Source: Crambe crambe (Eukaryota > Porifera > Demospongiae > Poecilosclerida > Crambeidae). Taken from it: a stretch of DNA of 64,000 nucleotides. The DNA lies in NCBI GenBank assembly GCA_963924555.1, contig OZ004588.1, forward strand, positions 744,001 to 808,000, read 5' to 3'. The number at the start of each line of letters is the position of its first letter. Within the stretch, counting starts at the first letter, position 1. A model generated the notes under the pieces. The model was given only the letters and a program-made list of their open reading frames with translations, did not search any database and was not told where the DNA came from. Positions 47,873 through 59,233 of the stretch are shown here, piece after piece. The translations under genes and the position numbers were made by a program.

Positions 47873-50800
47873 ATGCCTGGGAAGAAGGACAAGAAAGGAG
47901 ACCGTGGCAAGAAGCCACGCACAAAGGAGGGGGGCGGCATGGCTGCCATGTTCGGCTTTGGAACGGATCCAGGTAACTGTCTTTAGTGCTTTCTGAGTTG
48001 GACAGTCCTGGCTAAAGGGACAGTCCCTTCATTCTTATATCCCCAGGCCCATGGTTATGTTTGAAATTTAAAGTTTGATGATGCATGCAGTCTCTCAGAA
48101 TTGTACACTGTATTAGTTTGAACTGTAGCCAACTGAAATGTTTCGCCATTGGAAGAGGGTAGTTCATGGTAAGCCTTCATTATCCAGTGGACACTTTTGG
48201 AACCAGAAGATATACTCTATATTGAAGTCTTGATTAACCAATTTTAGAGGATTGTATACACTTTTTTATTGTTAATAATATACTAGCTGCAGGACTTGAT
48301 GATGCTGACCTTGAAGCTGAACTAATGGCACTGGAAGGGAAGTCCCCAGCAAAGGGAGGGAAGGCCGCCAAGAGTGGGCGTGGCATGATGTCGATGAATG
48401 AGCTTGACAAAATGGTGGCAGGGTTGGGAGATGTGGGGGAGGGCGATGATGATGAAGATTTGAGTGATATTGACGACGAAGAATTACTGGGAGAATTACA
48501 GGTGAGGATATTCCAGTTACAAGGGTATGGTCAGTCTGCACAGCTAGCTAGCTAGCTACAGCAGATATGAATGTAGTGCAGGATGAGTAGGTAGGCTGTG
48601 TGTAATGTACTTTAAGGACTAAACACTTTCTGGCTTACTATGTTATCACCATGTATTATTTGTGATTGGTGTGGTTTTGAGATGCACAAAGTTTTTATAT
48701 CCCAGAATACTATTACCTACTTTTTAGGCATTGGAGGACTCTAAAGCTGACATGGAAATCACGCCCCCTCCTGCTCCATCTCCAAAGAAGAGCCCCACCC
48801 CTTCACCGAGGAAGTCCCCTAATGAAAACTCCACCTCTGTTTCCCCCAAAGCCCCCAGCCGTGATGGAGAGGGAGGAGGAAGATTGCAAGCTAAGGAAGT
48901 GTCAGAGAGATTAGAGCTCTACCGACATGCAGTACAGCAAGCTGAGAGTGCAGGAGAAGGTTCAAAAGTCAGAAGGTACAAACGCTCCATTACGACTCTT
49001 GAGCAGGTAAGGAACTATGAGGAGAACTCATTCATTACTGGCATTTATGTATTTTTGTGCGTCAGATGTTGAAGAGTGCCAAAGCAGGCCGGAATATTAA
49101 CTTGGACGACATGCCTCCACCCGTCTTCATAAAGGAAGCAGACAGTTCCACAAAAGAGGCCACACCCACCCAGGAGAAGCCACGCCCACCACAACCTGTT
49201 GCTTCCAAACCACCTGGCAATCTAATCGATCTTGATGATCCCGAATTGGATGAATTTAATCTAACAGATGAAGATTTGACAACCATGGCTGCCTCTTTTG
49301 TAGATGACAGACAGCAACCTCAGGTTCAGTCCGGTTCCAAAATACCCACATCTCAGTCAGATACCAAGACTGCTTCTCCGTCAAATGTCGACCCCAAACC
49401 AACTGTATCTCAGTCTAGTTCCAGCGCTAGTGATACCAAGATAAGCCCTCCACAACCAAAACCCCGTCCCAAGCCACGCCCACCTCCCCCTTCTGGAGGC
49501 ATGATAGATCTAGATGACCCTTCATTAGATGAATTCACACTTACAGAAGAAGAATTGGCTACCATGTCATCAATGATCATGGACGACAGAGCAACAAAGA
49601 AGCCAAAGTTAGATGACCCATCTCCGATACCTGTTGTATCCAGTGAGAAGATAATGAGTAAATCAAGTTCGGTATTCCCTTCTCCACAAATAAGAGTTGA
49701 TTCTCCTTCAAAAACTCAGGTAACACCTTCAGTATCACGAACAACTGCACAGAGCCTACCGGCTACCCTAAAAAAACCAGTTTCCAGCAAGTCTGATGCT
49801 AGTGTTATCCGATCACTTCTTGTGGAGAGGAGGAACCAGTATCAGAGTGCAGCCAAGTCCAAAAGAGATTCTGCAAAGAAGAAGGAATTTTTGCTTATAG
49901 CTGCTAGGTTCTCTCGTATTGTGAAAGCAGTGGATGCAGGTCAGGAAGTGGATTTGAGTCAAATGCCAGGCCCTCCACCTGGGTTTGAATCACATTTTAA
50001 CGTTGACGTGAAGAGTCTTTCGACTCCCTCTCCACCGCAGAAATTGACAGCTCCCTCTTCCTCCCATCAAGTTGATGGAGCAGCGGATGAAGTTGTTGTG
50101 TCTCCTGACCCAGGAATTCCGGTCCCCAAGACTGCTCTTGAAGCTTTAGACCAGAGGCTCTCCAAGTACAAGGAAGGGATGAAGATTGCACAGGAAAAGG
50201 GAGAAAGTTCTCGAGTCCGACGAATGGGAAGAATCATCAAGCAGTACGAATTGGCTATCAAGGACACGAAAATCGGAAAACCGGTTGATTATGACGACTT
50301 ACCAGCTCCTCCTGGATACCCACCCATCCCAGCTGCAAAACAGGTCAAACGGGCTCAACCAGGGGCCACATCACTTCCTCTTCCCACACAATCATTACCA
50401 GTTTCATCAAAACCAGTCGGTCAAGCCACACCACAGCAGATCACTCCATCTATTTCCCAGCAGCAGATTGCAATGGTCGAGAGACGAATGACAGAGCTGA
50501 AGCTTGCGGCGAAGCAAGAACAAACGAAGAATAACAGAGATGGAGCATTACATTATGTGAAAATGATGAAGGGATTGGAATCAATGTTAGAAATGGCACG
50601 GAATGGTCTCCCGGTGAATTTGGAACAAGTTCCTCCATCTCCTTTTGCTGATCTAACCAAAACCAAACCGTCAGCCGAAGCTTTGTCTCACCTTCGACCT
50701 GCTGAGGAAAAGGACACAGAAACATTCAACCTCATTGTGAAGCAGCTTGAGAAGCAAATTCGAATATGTGAAAAGAATGCCGAGACATACAAGAAAATGG

Positions 50801-52536
50801 GTAGCAATGCGTCAGCAATCGAATATGAGAATATGTCACAGAACTGTAAACGGGAACTCCTGGCATTGAAAGGAATACAATCCCAAGGATACGGTCCTCC
50901 GAAATTCACTCTTGAAACGAGGGTTTTCGTTATAATCCACAGTAATACACACCTCAGTGGGAGTGTATGTGAAGTTGAAGTCACTCGAGCTATTGACCTG
51001 ACACGTCCTCCGAAATACGAAGAGAAAGATATGTCTGTTTATGTGGAGGTGGAATTTCCATACCCTGTGGATGCTGTTCCTAAGAAGATGACCGAGGCTG
51101 TTTCCAAGACTTGTAGTCCGGAGTTTAAAGACCAGCAGCTTGTGTTTGATATTGATCGTAAGCACCATCGGAGTTTGATACGAGCATTCAAACGCTCCCC
51201 TTTGAAGTGCAATGTATGGCAACGCAGGAGCTTGAGAAAAGATCTCTTCATTGGTGAGAATTAATAATGATATCTGTTGGCTATTAAATTTCAAGGGGGA
51301 AAGGAATTTTTGGGGGATTTCAAGGGGTCTCTACGCCATGGGATTCCTTAGTAAAGTAGGTGGAGACTTCTCACGAATCACTTGAATAGACAGTCAATCA
51401 GCCCATTACGAAGGGAAAAACCCCTGCTTCAGTAGTAAAAATGGGATGCAATAAATTGAATTACCATATGAAAGAAGGAGAATGGGAAGCAACTTAGTTA
51501 TGCTCTCCTGATGCTAAGTTTTAATTTATGTAGGTTTGGTAAATGTTCCATTGGATCCTCTGGAGACAAAAAGCGAGGTTCACTCAACTCTGGAGCTTCT
51601 GGACGAGAGGGGAAGGAAGCCGGTTGGAGGAAAACTTGAAGTCTTCATCAGACTGAGAGAACCTCTCACAGGTGGGGTATTTCAGCATTCAGTACAATAC
51701 CTTAGTTTGACTGTTAAAGGATCCATCACGTAGTCATGTACTGATGGGAGGGCTATAATTCTGATATTAAATTATCTCGCCAAAGGCACCATCATTACTG
51801 CTCGTGCATTCACTTCAGGTCGTGATCAAGAAGAATGTGAAGAACAATGGCTAGTCTTCAAGGAGGCAATAGCAGCAAAGTCCTCTGTACCCATGCCTCA
51901 ACTAGCACCTTCAACACCCCCCAAGAAGCAGGGCGCCTCCCCAAACTATTCCTTGCTCTCTCCTGTGAAACCAGAGAATACAACGAGTGTAGCTGCCCTC
52001 AAGTTCGAGTTTAGTTTAGTGACAAGTGCATTGAAGGGTGGACACAAGGATGGCCAAACTGTGCAGAAAGGAAAATTGGTAAGGGTCATATGCTAGTCAT
52101 GTGATTTGTCATGATCATGTGAATATCACAAGGTTTGTATTATCATGTGATAGTCACATGATTATAAGTGCGACAGTACATTATTTGTCATTATCACTAG
52201 ATCAAAGCAAGAATGGATGCAATCGAACAGAAATTGTCGACAGACAGCAAGTTCAAACAGGTTTATCCAAAACAAGTAGCCAAGGAATTGCAGCAAGAAA
52301 AACAACTTGAAGCTCAGCTAGTGAAACAGGTACAATAAATCCTTCCTTCATAAAGAGGTGTGTCCTTTATTGGAAGCTCCAGTGTATATAATTTTCATAT
52401 TGCAGGACAGACTTTCTTTCCATTGTATTGATGATTCTATATTATGCAGGGAAAGGGAAAGCAAGCTGAAGTCATAATCTTGCAGAAGAGAAGAGCAGCC
52501 ATGGAGAAAGAAATCAAAGAGATGCAAGCTAAATAA
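47873..52536 (+). CDS. CC2D1A: CC2D1 (Lgd/Freud family), four DM14 repeats and C2 domain, 8 exons, 1131 aa
   Basis: ESCRT-III/CHMP4-binding regulator of endosomal sorting; vertebrates have CC2D1A and CC2D1B and this looks like the single ancestor. Exons 47873-47972, 48287-48501, 48728-49006, 49066-51253, 51534-51671, 51819-52078, 52201-52329, 52450-52536. The N-terminus MPGKKDKKG...AAMFGFGTDP is typical. DM14-type repeats are visible at RLELYRHAVQQAES...NINLDDMPPP, RRNQYQSAAKSKRD...VDLSQMPGPP, RLSKYKEGMKIAQE...VDYDDLPAPP, and ERRMTELKLAAKQE...VNLEQVPPSP. A C2 domain follows (around GSVCEVEVTRAIDL onward), then a C-terminal coiled coil. The 2.2-kb exon 4 is unusual here. Longer than human proteins (951 and 858 aa), partly from a duplicated acidic linker motif. 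Confidence 0.95.
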
Positions 52537-52701
52537 TTTAACCAACCATTTTTTAAAGCCTGTAGGTATATTATCCTATTCTGTGTCAAAGTGTGAAGAA
52601 AATTATTAGGTCGTTGATGCATAATAATATTACAAAAACAAACAAAACAACCAAGAATGATTAGGGTGATGGACCTGCTGGTAATGATGACTGTTATGGC
52701 C

Positions 52702-55700
52702 TCATGCTATTCTTGTGACGGGAATATTGCTGGTGGTCCCCATGAAAAGGACTTCAAAAATATGATTGAAAAAGTCAGGATGGTATTTGCATGCTCGCAC
52801 ACAGTCTGGGCAAAAGTTGATCTCCAGTAGGTGTGGTTCAAAACGTGCAGGAGAACCGGGGTTGCTAGACTCGACTCTTTCAAGCATCAGATCTGCTGCA
52901 TAAATGGCTTTAGACTACAAAAAGAGAGAGGAAAAGATTTCTTTAGAGGTTATTAAGCCCAGCCATCACTGGATGAATGATATGAGTGAAATAGTTTTAC
53001 TGGTTGTACACACATAAAAAAGAGGCCTTCCGCTCTCTACATGTTCTGTTCAGCAAAATGCTGTAAACCTACCTGGCCACAGTGTGCTATGGAGTTAGGC
53101 GGTTCTCCAGAACAAGCTGAGGTGAATAGTTCCTTCAAGAGCTCACACGTCTTCTCCTATGAAAGAAAAGGACAAGATATCAACTTATTGGAACACTCCA
53201 CATACACCTACCTGAATATCAGACCACTTATGGTCAGGATACTGTTCTTCAAACAAAGGGATGAAATCATTATAATGGATCTGAAATATAGGATAATCAC
53301 ATGACATCACATGATAAGTCACATGATATCAAAATTAACATGTGTCTCAAGGCCTAGCATCTCTAGGATAACATCACATGACTTGAGAAATCACAAACCT
53401 GTTTGAGGGTCGTTTTGGGTTTGTAGTTCATCACAGTAAAGTGGATTTCATAGTCTGTCAAATCGTCCAGAGTGTAAGGTCTAAAAAAACAAAGTGACAT
53501 CACACACAAGTTTCCAGCTTGGAGTGACAATCATCAGCTAACTTGTTGGCAAATCTGAGCCAAAAGACATTATAGATGTAGAGTTCTAGAGGCTGAACAG
53601 AAGAAAGAAGAACAATGTAGCGATAGTCAAACTTCACCTTGCCCACATCTGGGCGATGAAAGAGCACAGGTCTAGAAATGTACTCGCTGACAATCTAATG
53701 AGACCGTATAATATCAAATCATGATTATTACAGTGAATATGAGAAGGGTCACCTTTGGACCTGCTTGTGCCAAGCGAATAATTTTCGAGATTTTATCAGT
53801 GATATGGATGTCCAAACTCCGCCCCAGATTCCACGGCTTAACTATCCACAGGGCTTCTGCACCTCTGCATAAGAAGATAAGAAGATTCCTCCAATGCTTA
53901 GGAAGCTCTCTCTCTCTCATACCTTTCCTTCTTCTCCATGAAATCACGAACAAATTTAGGCAGCTCATACATGAGGTTAAAGGTCAATGGAAGCCATTTA
54001 GGTTCGACTCCATTGTTGCCTCTCCTAGCAACAGTAACCAAGAGGTCTTTGCAGGTCACAACATTCTCACAGGAGAATTGGTTCACAAATTGTCCAGGTT
54101 GAAGGGACCTTTGGGGAGATGGCGACATTTTGCTTATGGCATATCAAAACTATGTAGCCCAAGATACTGTATCAAACTCTGACCTGAAGTTTTTAAAGTG
54201 TTCAGAGAGCCACAATATGTCTGCCTCTTTCCGAGACGAGATAAGATGAAAGGAAGGGTGAGTAAGAAAGCTCTCAACTAGTTTCATGTCTGTATACACA
54301 TTGTAGTTCAGCATCGGAGAGGGAGAGGGTGTGGCAGGGTCCGGAATATCTTCATTGCATCTTTCCTTTAATTAGAAAAGAAATATTTAATACTATAAAG
54401 GCAAAATGATGAACTCACCTTTACTTCAGGAATTTTGAATTTGTCTAGCTCACTCCAAAGCGGGTCGTCCAAAGATATGTGATGGTCACGTGACCATGGA
54501 AGAGAATGACAAACCTGTTCTAAGCCTGGTTTGACACTTTTAGGCAAAAAATTGCAAGTAATTATATCTGTTGGGGGGGGGGGGGGGGGGGGGAGACGAC
54601 ATTGAAATCTTTTTTCAGAGAAAAGTATTTAAACTTACCTTTGTAACCAAGCTCTTTGATTGGCCAGAATACTGAATATGCCAGTTGTGTGGGGATGTAG
54701 AAAAATGGAACCATAGCAACACTGGGATTTGTAGACTGTTGGATTCGGGATCCAAACTCATCCATGACGAACCACATTGGAACCAACTACATTGGAACCA
54801 GTATTAATTATTACAATTACAGGACCTATTGATAATGGAACCTCCAATAAAGGACACTTCGAAAGAGGACAAACCTTCTCAACAAAGGACAATCTAAAAG
54901 TACCTTTGTATATACACTCTATACAAAATAACCTCCAAAAGAGGACAACCTCTCTACAAAGGACAAAAGGCAGTAGGCTGGGTCCTAAGATTCGGAGGTT
55001 CCACTCTAAGCAGGGGTATGAAGAATTATTCCATTATGGTATACGACTCACGGAATTGCTGATGTGGTAGGCATGACAATGTTTCCACATCTCACTGAGG
55101 ATGTCCTCCACTAGCTTTTTGGAAGGGAGAGAAATGGCTACCTCCAGAGCTTCACCCGACTCAGGATCAATCACCTTACACGTGTTCTCCTTCTCCATTG
55201 ACCCCTTCTCCTCTTCACCCCGGATATACTCATCTGGACTCTCATCTTGACCACGCCTTTTCAGGTTTGCCCTTTTATCACGATTTCGATTCCTAATTTT
55301 GGTTCTAACTGGAAGTGGACTGGCATCTGGATCAATTTCGGCCATGTCTGGTCCTTCTGTGATGTAAGCATGTGATACGTCTCCCAAGTCACCTGACCCA
55401 TACCCGTCTTCTGCTACCAGGTGGGGGTGGTAAGAAATACCAGGTTCAGATTGGTCAGCTGCTGCCTGCTCGTCAGCAGAATCAGACCATTCTTCTACTT
55501 CATTTCCTGAAAGCAGCACAATAAATTCGTGTTCATTTCATAATAGAACATTTCCATGTATCTTTTTACCATGCCAACAGCAGCCATTTTGGTGCACAAT
55601 CTCCATAGAGCACAATACTAATTGTTCACCAAAATGGCCACCATTGGCATGGTAAAAGGATGCATTGACGCTCAATATATTAAATGGACTTACCGGATTC

Positions 55701-56173
55701 ACTATCAGCATCGTATGACCCTGTTCTTTCTTCTTCATCACCATTGGTGACCAGACCCATTAGGGTTGCCATCCTAACAGCCAGCCCACTGATAATTTCC
55801 AGCTGCTTCCGTTCATACCCAGCTTGAAATGTCCACGCATGGTCAACAAGGAAAATGCTAATAATTATAATGTAGTTAATTGATATGACGACCCTTTACC
55901 AACACACTGAATTACTTGCCATGAAGGGTCTTCTAATTTGAGTCCTTCCTTGCAGCTCACAAGCACTTGCCATCCGTCTTCTCCATGACTCATGCAAAAG
56001 TATTTTCCAGCATCATACAGCTTCAAAGTAAAGGATATTATAATTATATCTATCTTCATATAATTACATTTTCTGACCTCCACTTGGAGCTTTTCATATA
56101 GAGCACGCCAGTAGGTGCGTGGTATATTGACCAGCTGAGAACTATGAGAGTGCTGAAAGGTTTCGAAGTCCAT
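52702..56173 (-). CDS. TTLL12: TTLL12, tubulin tyrosine ligase-like 12, 14 exons, 730 aa
   Basis: ATP-grasp TTL-family pseudoenzyme linked to histone methylation and tubulin detyrosination control. Exons 56173-56078, 56020-55920, 55857-55694, 55506-55052, 54786-54639, 54567-54419, 54365-54184, 54108-53923, 53864-53753, 53694-53543, 53480-53399, 53280-53212, 53156-53073, 52914-52702. Matches to human include [49 protein letters not shown] and [20 protein letters not shown]. Exon 4 encodes a 150-residue acidic/basic insert (DSADEQ...[15 protein letters not shown]) absent from human (644 aa). Start 56173 fits the human N-terminus ([10 protein letters not shown] region); an in-frame ATG at 56335 would leave only 24 bp to ABT1 and reads like 5' UTR. 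Intron 2 uses a GC donor (ATG|GCAAGT). Confidence 0.95.
54573..54594. repeat. (G)~20 homopolymer (poly-C in TTLL12 sense)
   Basis: Directly precedes the aacag acceptor of TTLL12 exon 6 in the minus sense, serving as its pyrimidine tract. Length may be uncertain in assembly. Confidence 0.9.
54820..55005. mobile_element. MITE-like copy, 'ggacac...gaggttc' family
   Basis: Starts gataatggaacctccaataa and ends gattcggaggttccactcta; the ends are imperfect inverted repeats, with the family core 'gaggacaacctctctacaaa' between. Lies in TTLL12 intron 4. Confidence 0.75.
55560..55661 (-). ncRNA. Candidate intronic hairpin RNA (pre-miRNA-like) in TTLL12 intron 3
   Basis: Arms 55661-55621 and 55600-55560 (41 nt each, minus sense) fold around a 20-nt loop. 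In the TTLL12 transcript sense there are two clear mismatches and four G-U pairs; the four arm differences (CCAATGGTGGCC against GGCTGCTGTTGG) are all wobble pairs in this sense and A-C clashes in the opposite sense. Lower-stem pairing continues a few bases. It fills much of a 187-bp intron. Size and shape suit a pre-miRNA or hairpin siRNA source; a decaying inverted-repeat transposon is the alternative. Confidence 0.45.
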
Positions 56174-56359
56174 CAAGGAAAACACATGGTAGCGCCGGGC
56201 GCGATCGGGGTTCGTCAGTCTCGAGCGAGCTGGCCGGCCAGCCAGCCGGGTCACTCTCCAAAATTCGAATCCCCCATAGTTTTGGTGCGCAATAGATAAA
56301 AGCTCGACCCACGTGTACGTGTCCACAACACACACTATCAGAAGAGATAAACAATAAAC
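56174..56359. promoter_or_regulatory. 186-bp divergent promoter, TTLL12 / ABT1
   Basis: Between the inferred start codons. CpG- and GGCCGG-rich around 56190-56245, with an E-box CACGTG at 56310-56315 about 45 bp before the ABT1 start. Confidence 0.55.
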
Positions 56360-59062
56360 ATGAATTCAGGTTCCGAGAGCGAGTTATCAGACACGGATTT
56401 CTCAGACCAATACTCCTTCAGCAGCAGCCCTCCGTGCTCTCCCTATAGTGAAGGACCTCTCCCCTGCAGAGAAGCGCCTTCAGCTTGCAGTGTGGATGAG
56501 GAAGAGGACTCGGAACTACTTCCAGCTGCTACTGCGACCGCGACCGCGACCGAAGTCGTGAGAAAGAAGAAGCTTCAGAAACGGAAAATGAAGGAGAGAG
56601 AGCCTGGAGTCGTGTATCTCAGCAGAATCCCTCCTTATATGAAACCACATAAACTGAAGTACCTTCTCTCGCCTTATGGCAAAGTGGGGCAAATCTATCT
56701 TCAGCCTGAAGGTATGTTTATTGTACTTGCACATAAGTTAGCTTCGTATCCAGGCTCTAAAATAAGCTTGCAGAAGAATTGGTCAACTGTTATTATTTGG
56801 TCAAAAATTTCTAACTCTGTTATTATTATGGTGCTGAACTCAGTTATGGTGTCTGGTTTTTGCCTGAAGAACCCATCACATTAAGCCATTCTAACAACTC
56901 AGCTACGCTGCAGCTCTGAGAATTCCGTAGATACACTCACTTTCTGGCCAGACCCCTGTGGCCAGGGCCTAGAGGTTGTGGTATGTTAGACATAAGGTAC
57001 AGTAGATTGCAGTGATCTTGCAACATGACAGCAAAACCAAAATTTACATGGCCTCTTTTCAAGGGACTTTGGAGTTGGGCTACTTGAAAGGAGGCTATGT
57101 AAATTTTAGTTGTGTTCAAGATCAGTGGAATCTGCTGTAGGTGTATTGGACATGATGTAGTGGTTGTACTGATTACTGGTGAACAAGATCAAGTGGTTTA
57201 CTGATATCCTGGGGCATGAGGTAATGGTTAGTTGAACAAGATAAAGTGGTTTACAGGGCATGAGGTAGTAGTAGTACTGATTACTGGAGGGTATGTTGAA
57301 CAAGATCAAGTGGTTTACTGATATACCTTGAGGCAGGATGTAGTGGTTCTACTGATTACCCAGAAGAGTATGTCCAACAAGGTCACTGATTATCTTACAT
57401 CCCTTATTTTTTGCAGAGAAACCTCTAGTCATTAAAAAAGACACTTATTAATTTAAGTAATTTACCCCTTAAATGAAGACGTCCCTATAATCAGGAGACT
57501 TTTTGACTCCACTATGCATTGTATTGTTACAGAGGAGAGTATAAGAAGGCGTCGAAAAAAATATGGAGGAAGCAAGAAAAGGATGTTCACAGAAGGATGG
57601 GTGGAGTTCCTTGATAAGAGAGTTGCCAAGGCTGTTGCCATGGCATTGAACAATGTTCTCATTGGTGGGAGAAAGAGCAATTATTACCACGACGACTTGT
57701 GGAATATCAAGTACCTTCCGAAATTTCGTTGGAGTCACCTTGCTGAGAAAAAGGGTAGGCAGAAGCAATATACTGAGCTAGAAATCTGCTGATCCCAGTA
57801 GTGGGTATTTATTTAGTTTTGGGTGGGTCAGTGGTTGGTGATAAGTTTTGGTTCGCTGTGTCTTACAGTGGATTTCAGCTGAGTTGTCCATAGATTTCAG
57901 ATATAGGAGTGTCTTAGCAGTTTACATACTTAACCACAACTGACTGTTTGAGGGTCATTCAGACACAAACATACACCACTGCAACTGAGCATGCTTAGAA
58001 TTCAAATTTCTGAACTTGGTAGCTATTTTTTAGGAGTTAGAGATGCCCAGAGCCTACTCTGAAGACCTTAGATGGAGGTCTGTGTGGATGGCGATAGTGA
58101 GAGAAGTAGTTAAAGTTAGCCATGGCTAAAAAGCTACTTGGAGCCAAAATTGTATTTTGACCTGTAACCAAAACCACAATGGTGGTTTATCACAATAACA
58201 TTATGTAAACAACTAAGACACTCCTATTTCTGAAGTCTATGGACAACTCAGCTGAAATCCACTGTATCCAGGTATATATAAGGTAAAACCGAATGGTCAG
58301 GTCATTCCAAACATTCTGAAACTACTGAGACTCTGAGCTCAATGTTGGAGGATGTTTCTTTCAAAATAAAGCTCACAAGCTCAAGGAATTTTGAAACCAT
58401 TTCCCCACCATTTGGAATTACTTTATTGTTAAGATTTGGTATAGAGATGTAACCTTTTAGTATTGTTGTTATCATTGTTTAGCATATGAGCAAGCAGTGA
58501 AAGAACAGCAGATGCGAATAGAAGGTTCCCAGGCAAAGAGAGAGAGTAAGCTTTACATGGCCAATGTCGATAAGGGGAAGAAGATAGAGTCCATCATCAG
58601 ACGAAAGAGAATACACGGGGCCACTGAAGAAGAGGTGAGGAGGAAGTAAGTGTTAAAGACACCTCTCTAAATTGTGCTCTCTCTCTCTCTCAGGTCACCA
58701 GAGCACAACACCAAAGAAGTTACAAGCAAAGACGAGTCAATGACATCCCACAAACTGACACCACCACCACAGAGCAAACCCCTTCATCAGGAGGTCAACT
58801 CAGTGACAGTTTGCTGAGAAAGGTAGAGAATCTTCTAGAAACTAAAGTCAACGTCTATAATCAAGGACAAAGGGCAACCTCAGTTGCTTGTTTTGTGGGG
58901 AGCATGGCAATGTCCAACATGACCATAATTTCATGTTCTGGAATTGTTTCCGCTTATTGGCCAGTGCCAGGTGCAGGGCCGTAGAGGGGAATAAGGGCTG
59001 AGGGGGTATTATTCAAGTTTATAATGTGCTGTTTCTAAATCCTTTAGGTGCTTACAAGTTGA
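56360..59062 (+). CDS. ABT1: ABT1/Esf2 ribosome-biogenesis RRM protein, 5 exons, 289 aa
   Basis: Nucleolar factor of small-subunit processome (yeast Esf2), also named activator of basal transcription 1. Exons 56360-56711, 57533-57754, 58483-58634, 58694-58822, 59048-59062. An acidic, Ser-rich N-terminus and a basic KKKLQKRKMKER stretch precede the degenerate RRM (GVVYLSRIPPYMKPHKLKYL ... YGKVGQIYLQ), then TEGWVEFLDKRVAKAVA, DLWNIKYLPKFRWSHL and an alpha-helical AYEQAVKEQQMR...QAKRES tail, all in the ABT1 order. The last coding exon is only 15 nt (VLTS, stop), inferred from the short-read frame and an ag acceptor; reading through exon 4 instead would add about 50 unrelated residues. Intron 2 contains a TA-flanked MITE. 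Confidence 0.93.
57864..58266. mobile_element. TA-flanked MITE with ~52-bp terminal inverted repeats
   Basis: Terminal repeats cagtggatttcagctgagtt... (57866-57917) and ...aactcagctgaaatccactg (58213-58264) are near-perfect inverted repeats, flanked on both sides by TA. The 399-bp interior has no transposase ORF. TA target duplication and CAGTGG ends fit a Tc1/mariner-mobilised non-autonomous element. It sits in ABT1 intron 2. Confidence 0.9.
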
Positions 59063-59233
59063 GAAGAAGAAAAAAACTCCATAATATATATTTTACATTA
59101 ATTTTTTAGCCATTTTCTTTTCTATAATTTAGTAGTTTAGGAATTATTATTGAAAAGAAAAATTAAAGATTAAGATGAAAAAGGCTGAGGTATAGAGCCC
59201 AGAGACAAAGTTTCATTAGTATAGTGAATGTTA

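Noticed and set aside
53721..54182. 153-codon plus-strand ORF
   Set aside because: Antisense shadow of TTLL12 exons 8 and 9; no domain.
56174..56335. Upstream in-frame extension of TTLL12 (start at 56335)
   Set aside because: Not similar to TTLL12 N-termini and would leave 24 bp to the ABT1 start; better read as 5' UTR.
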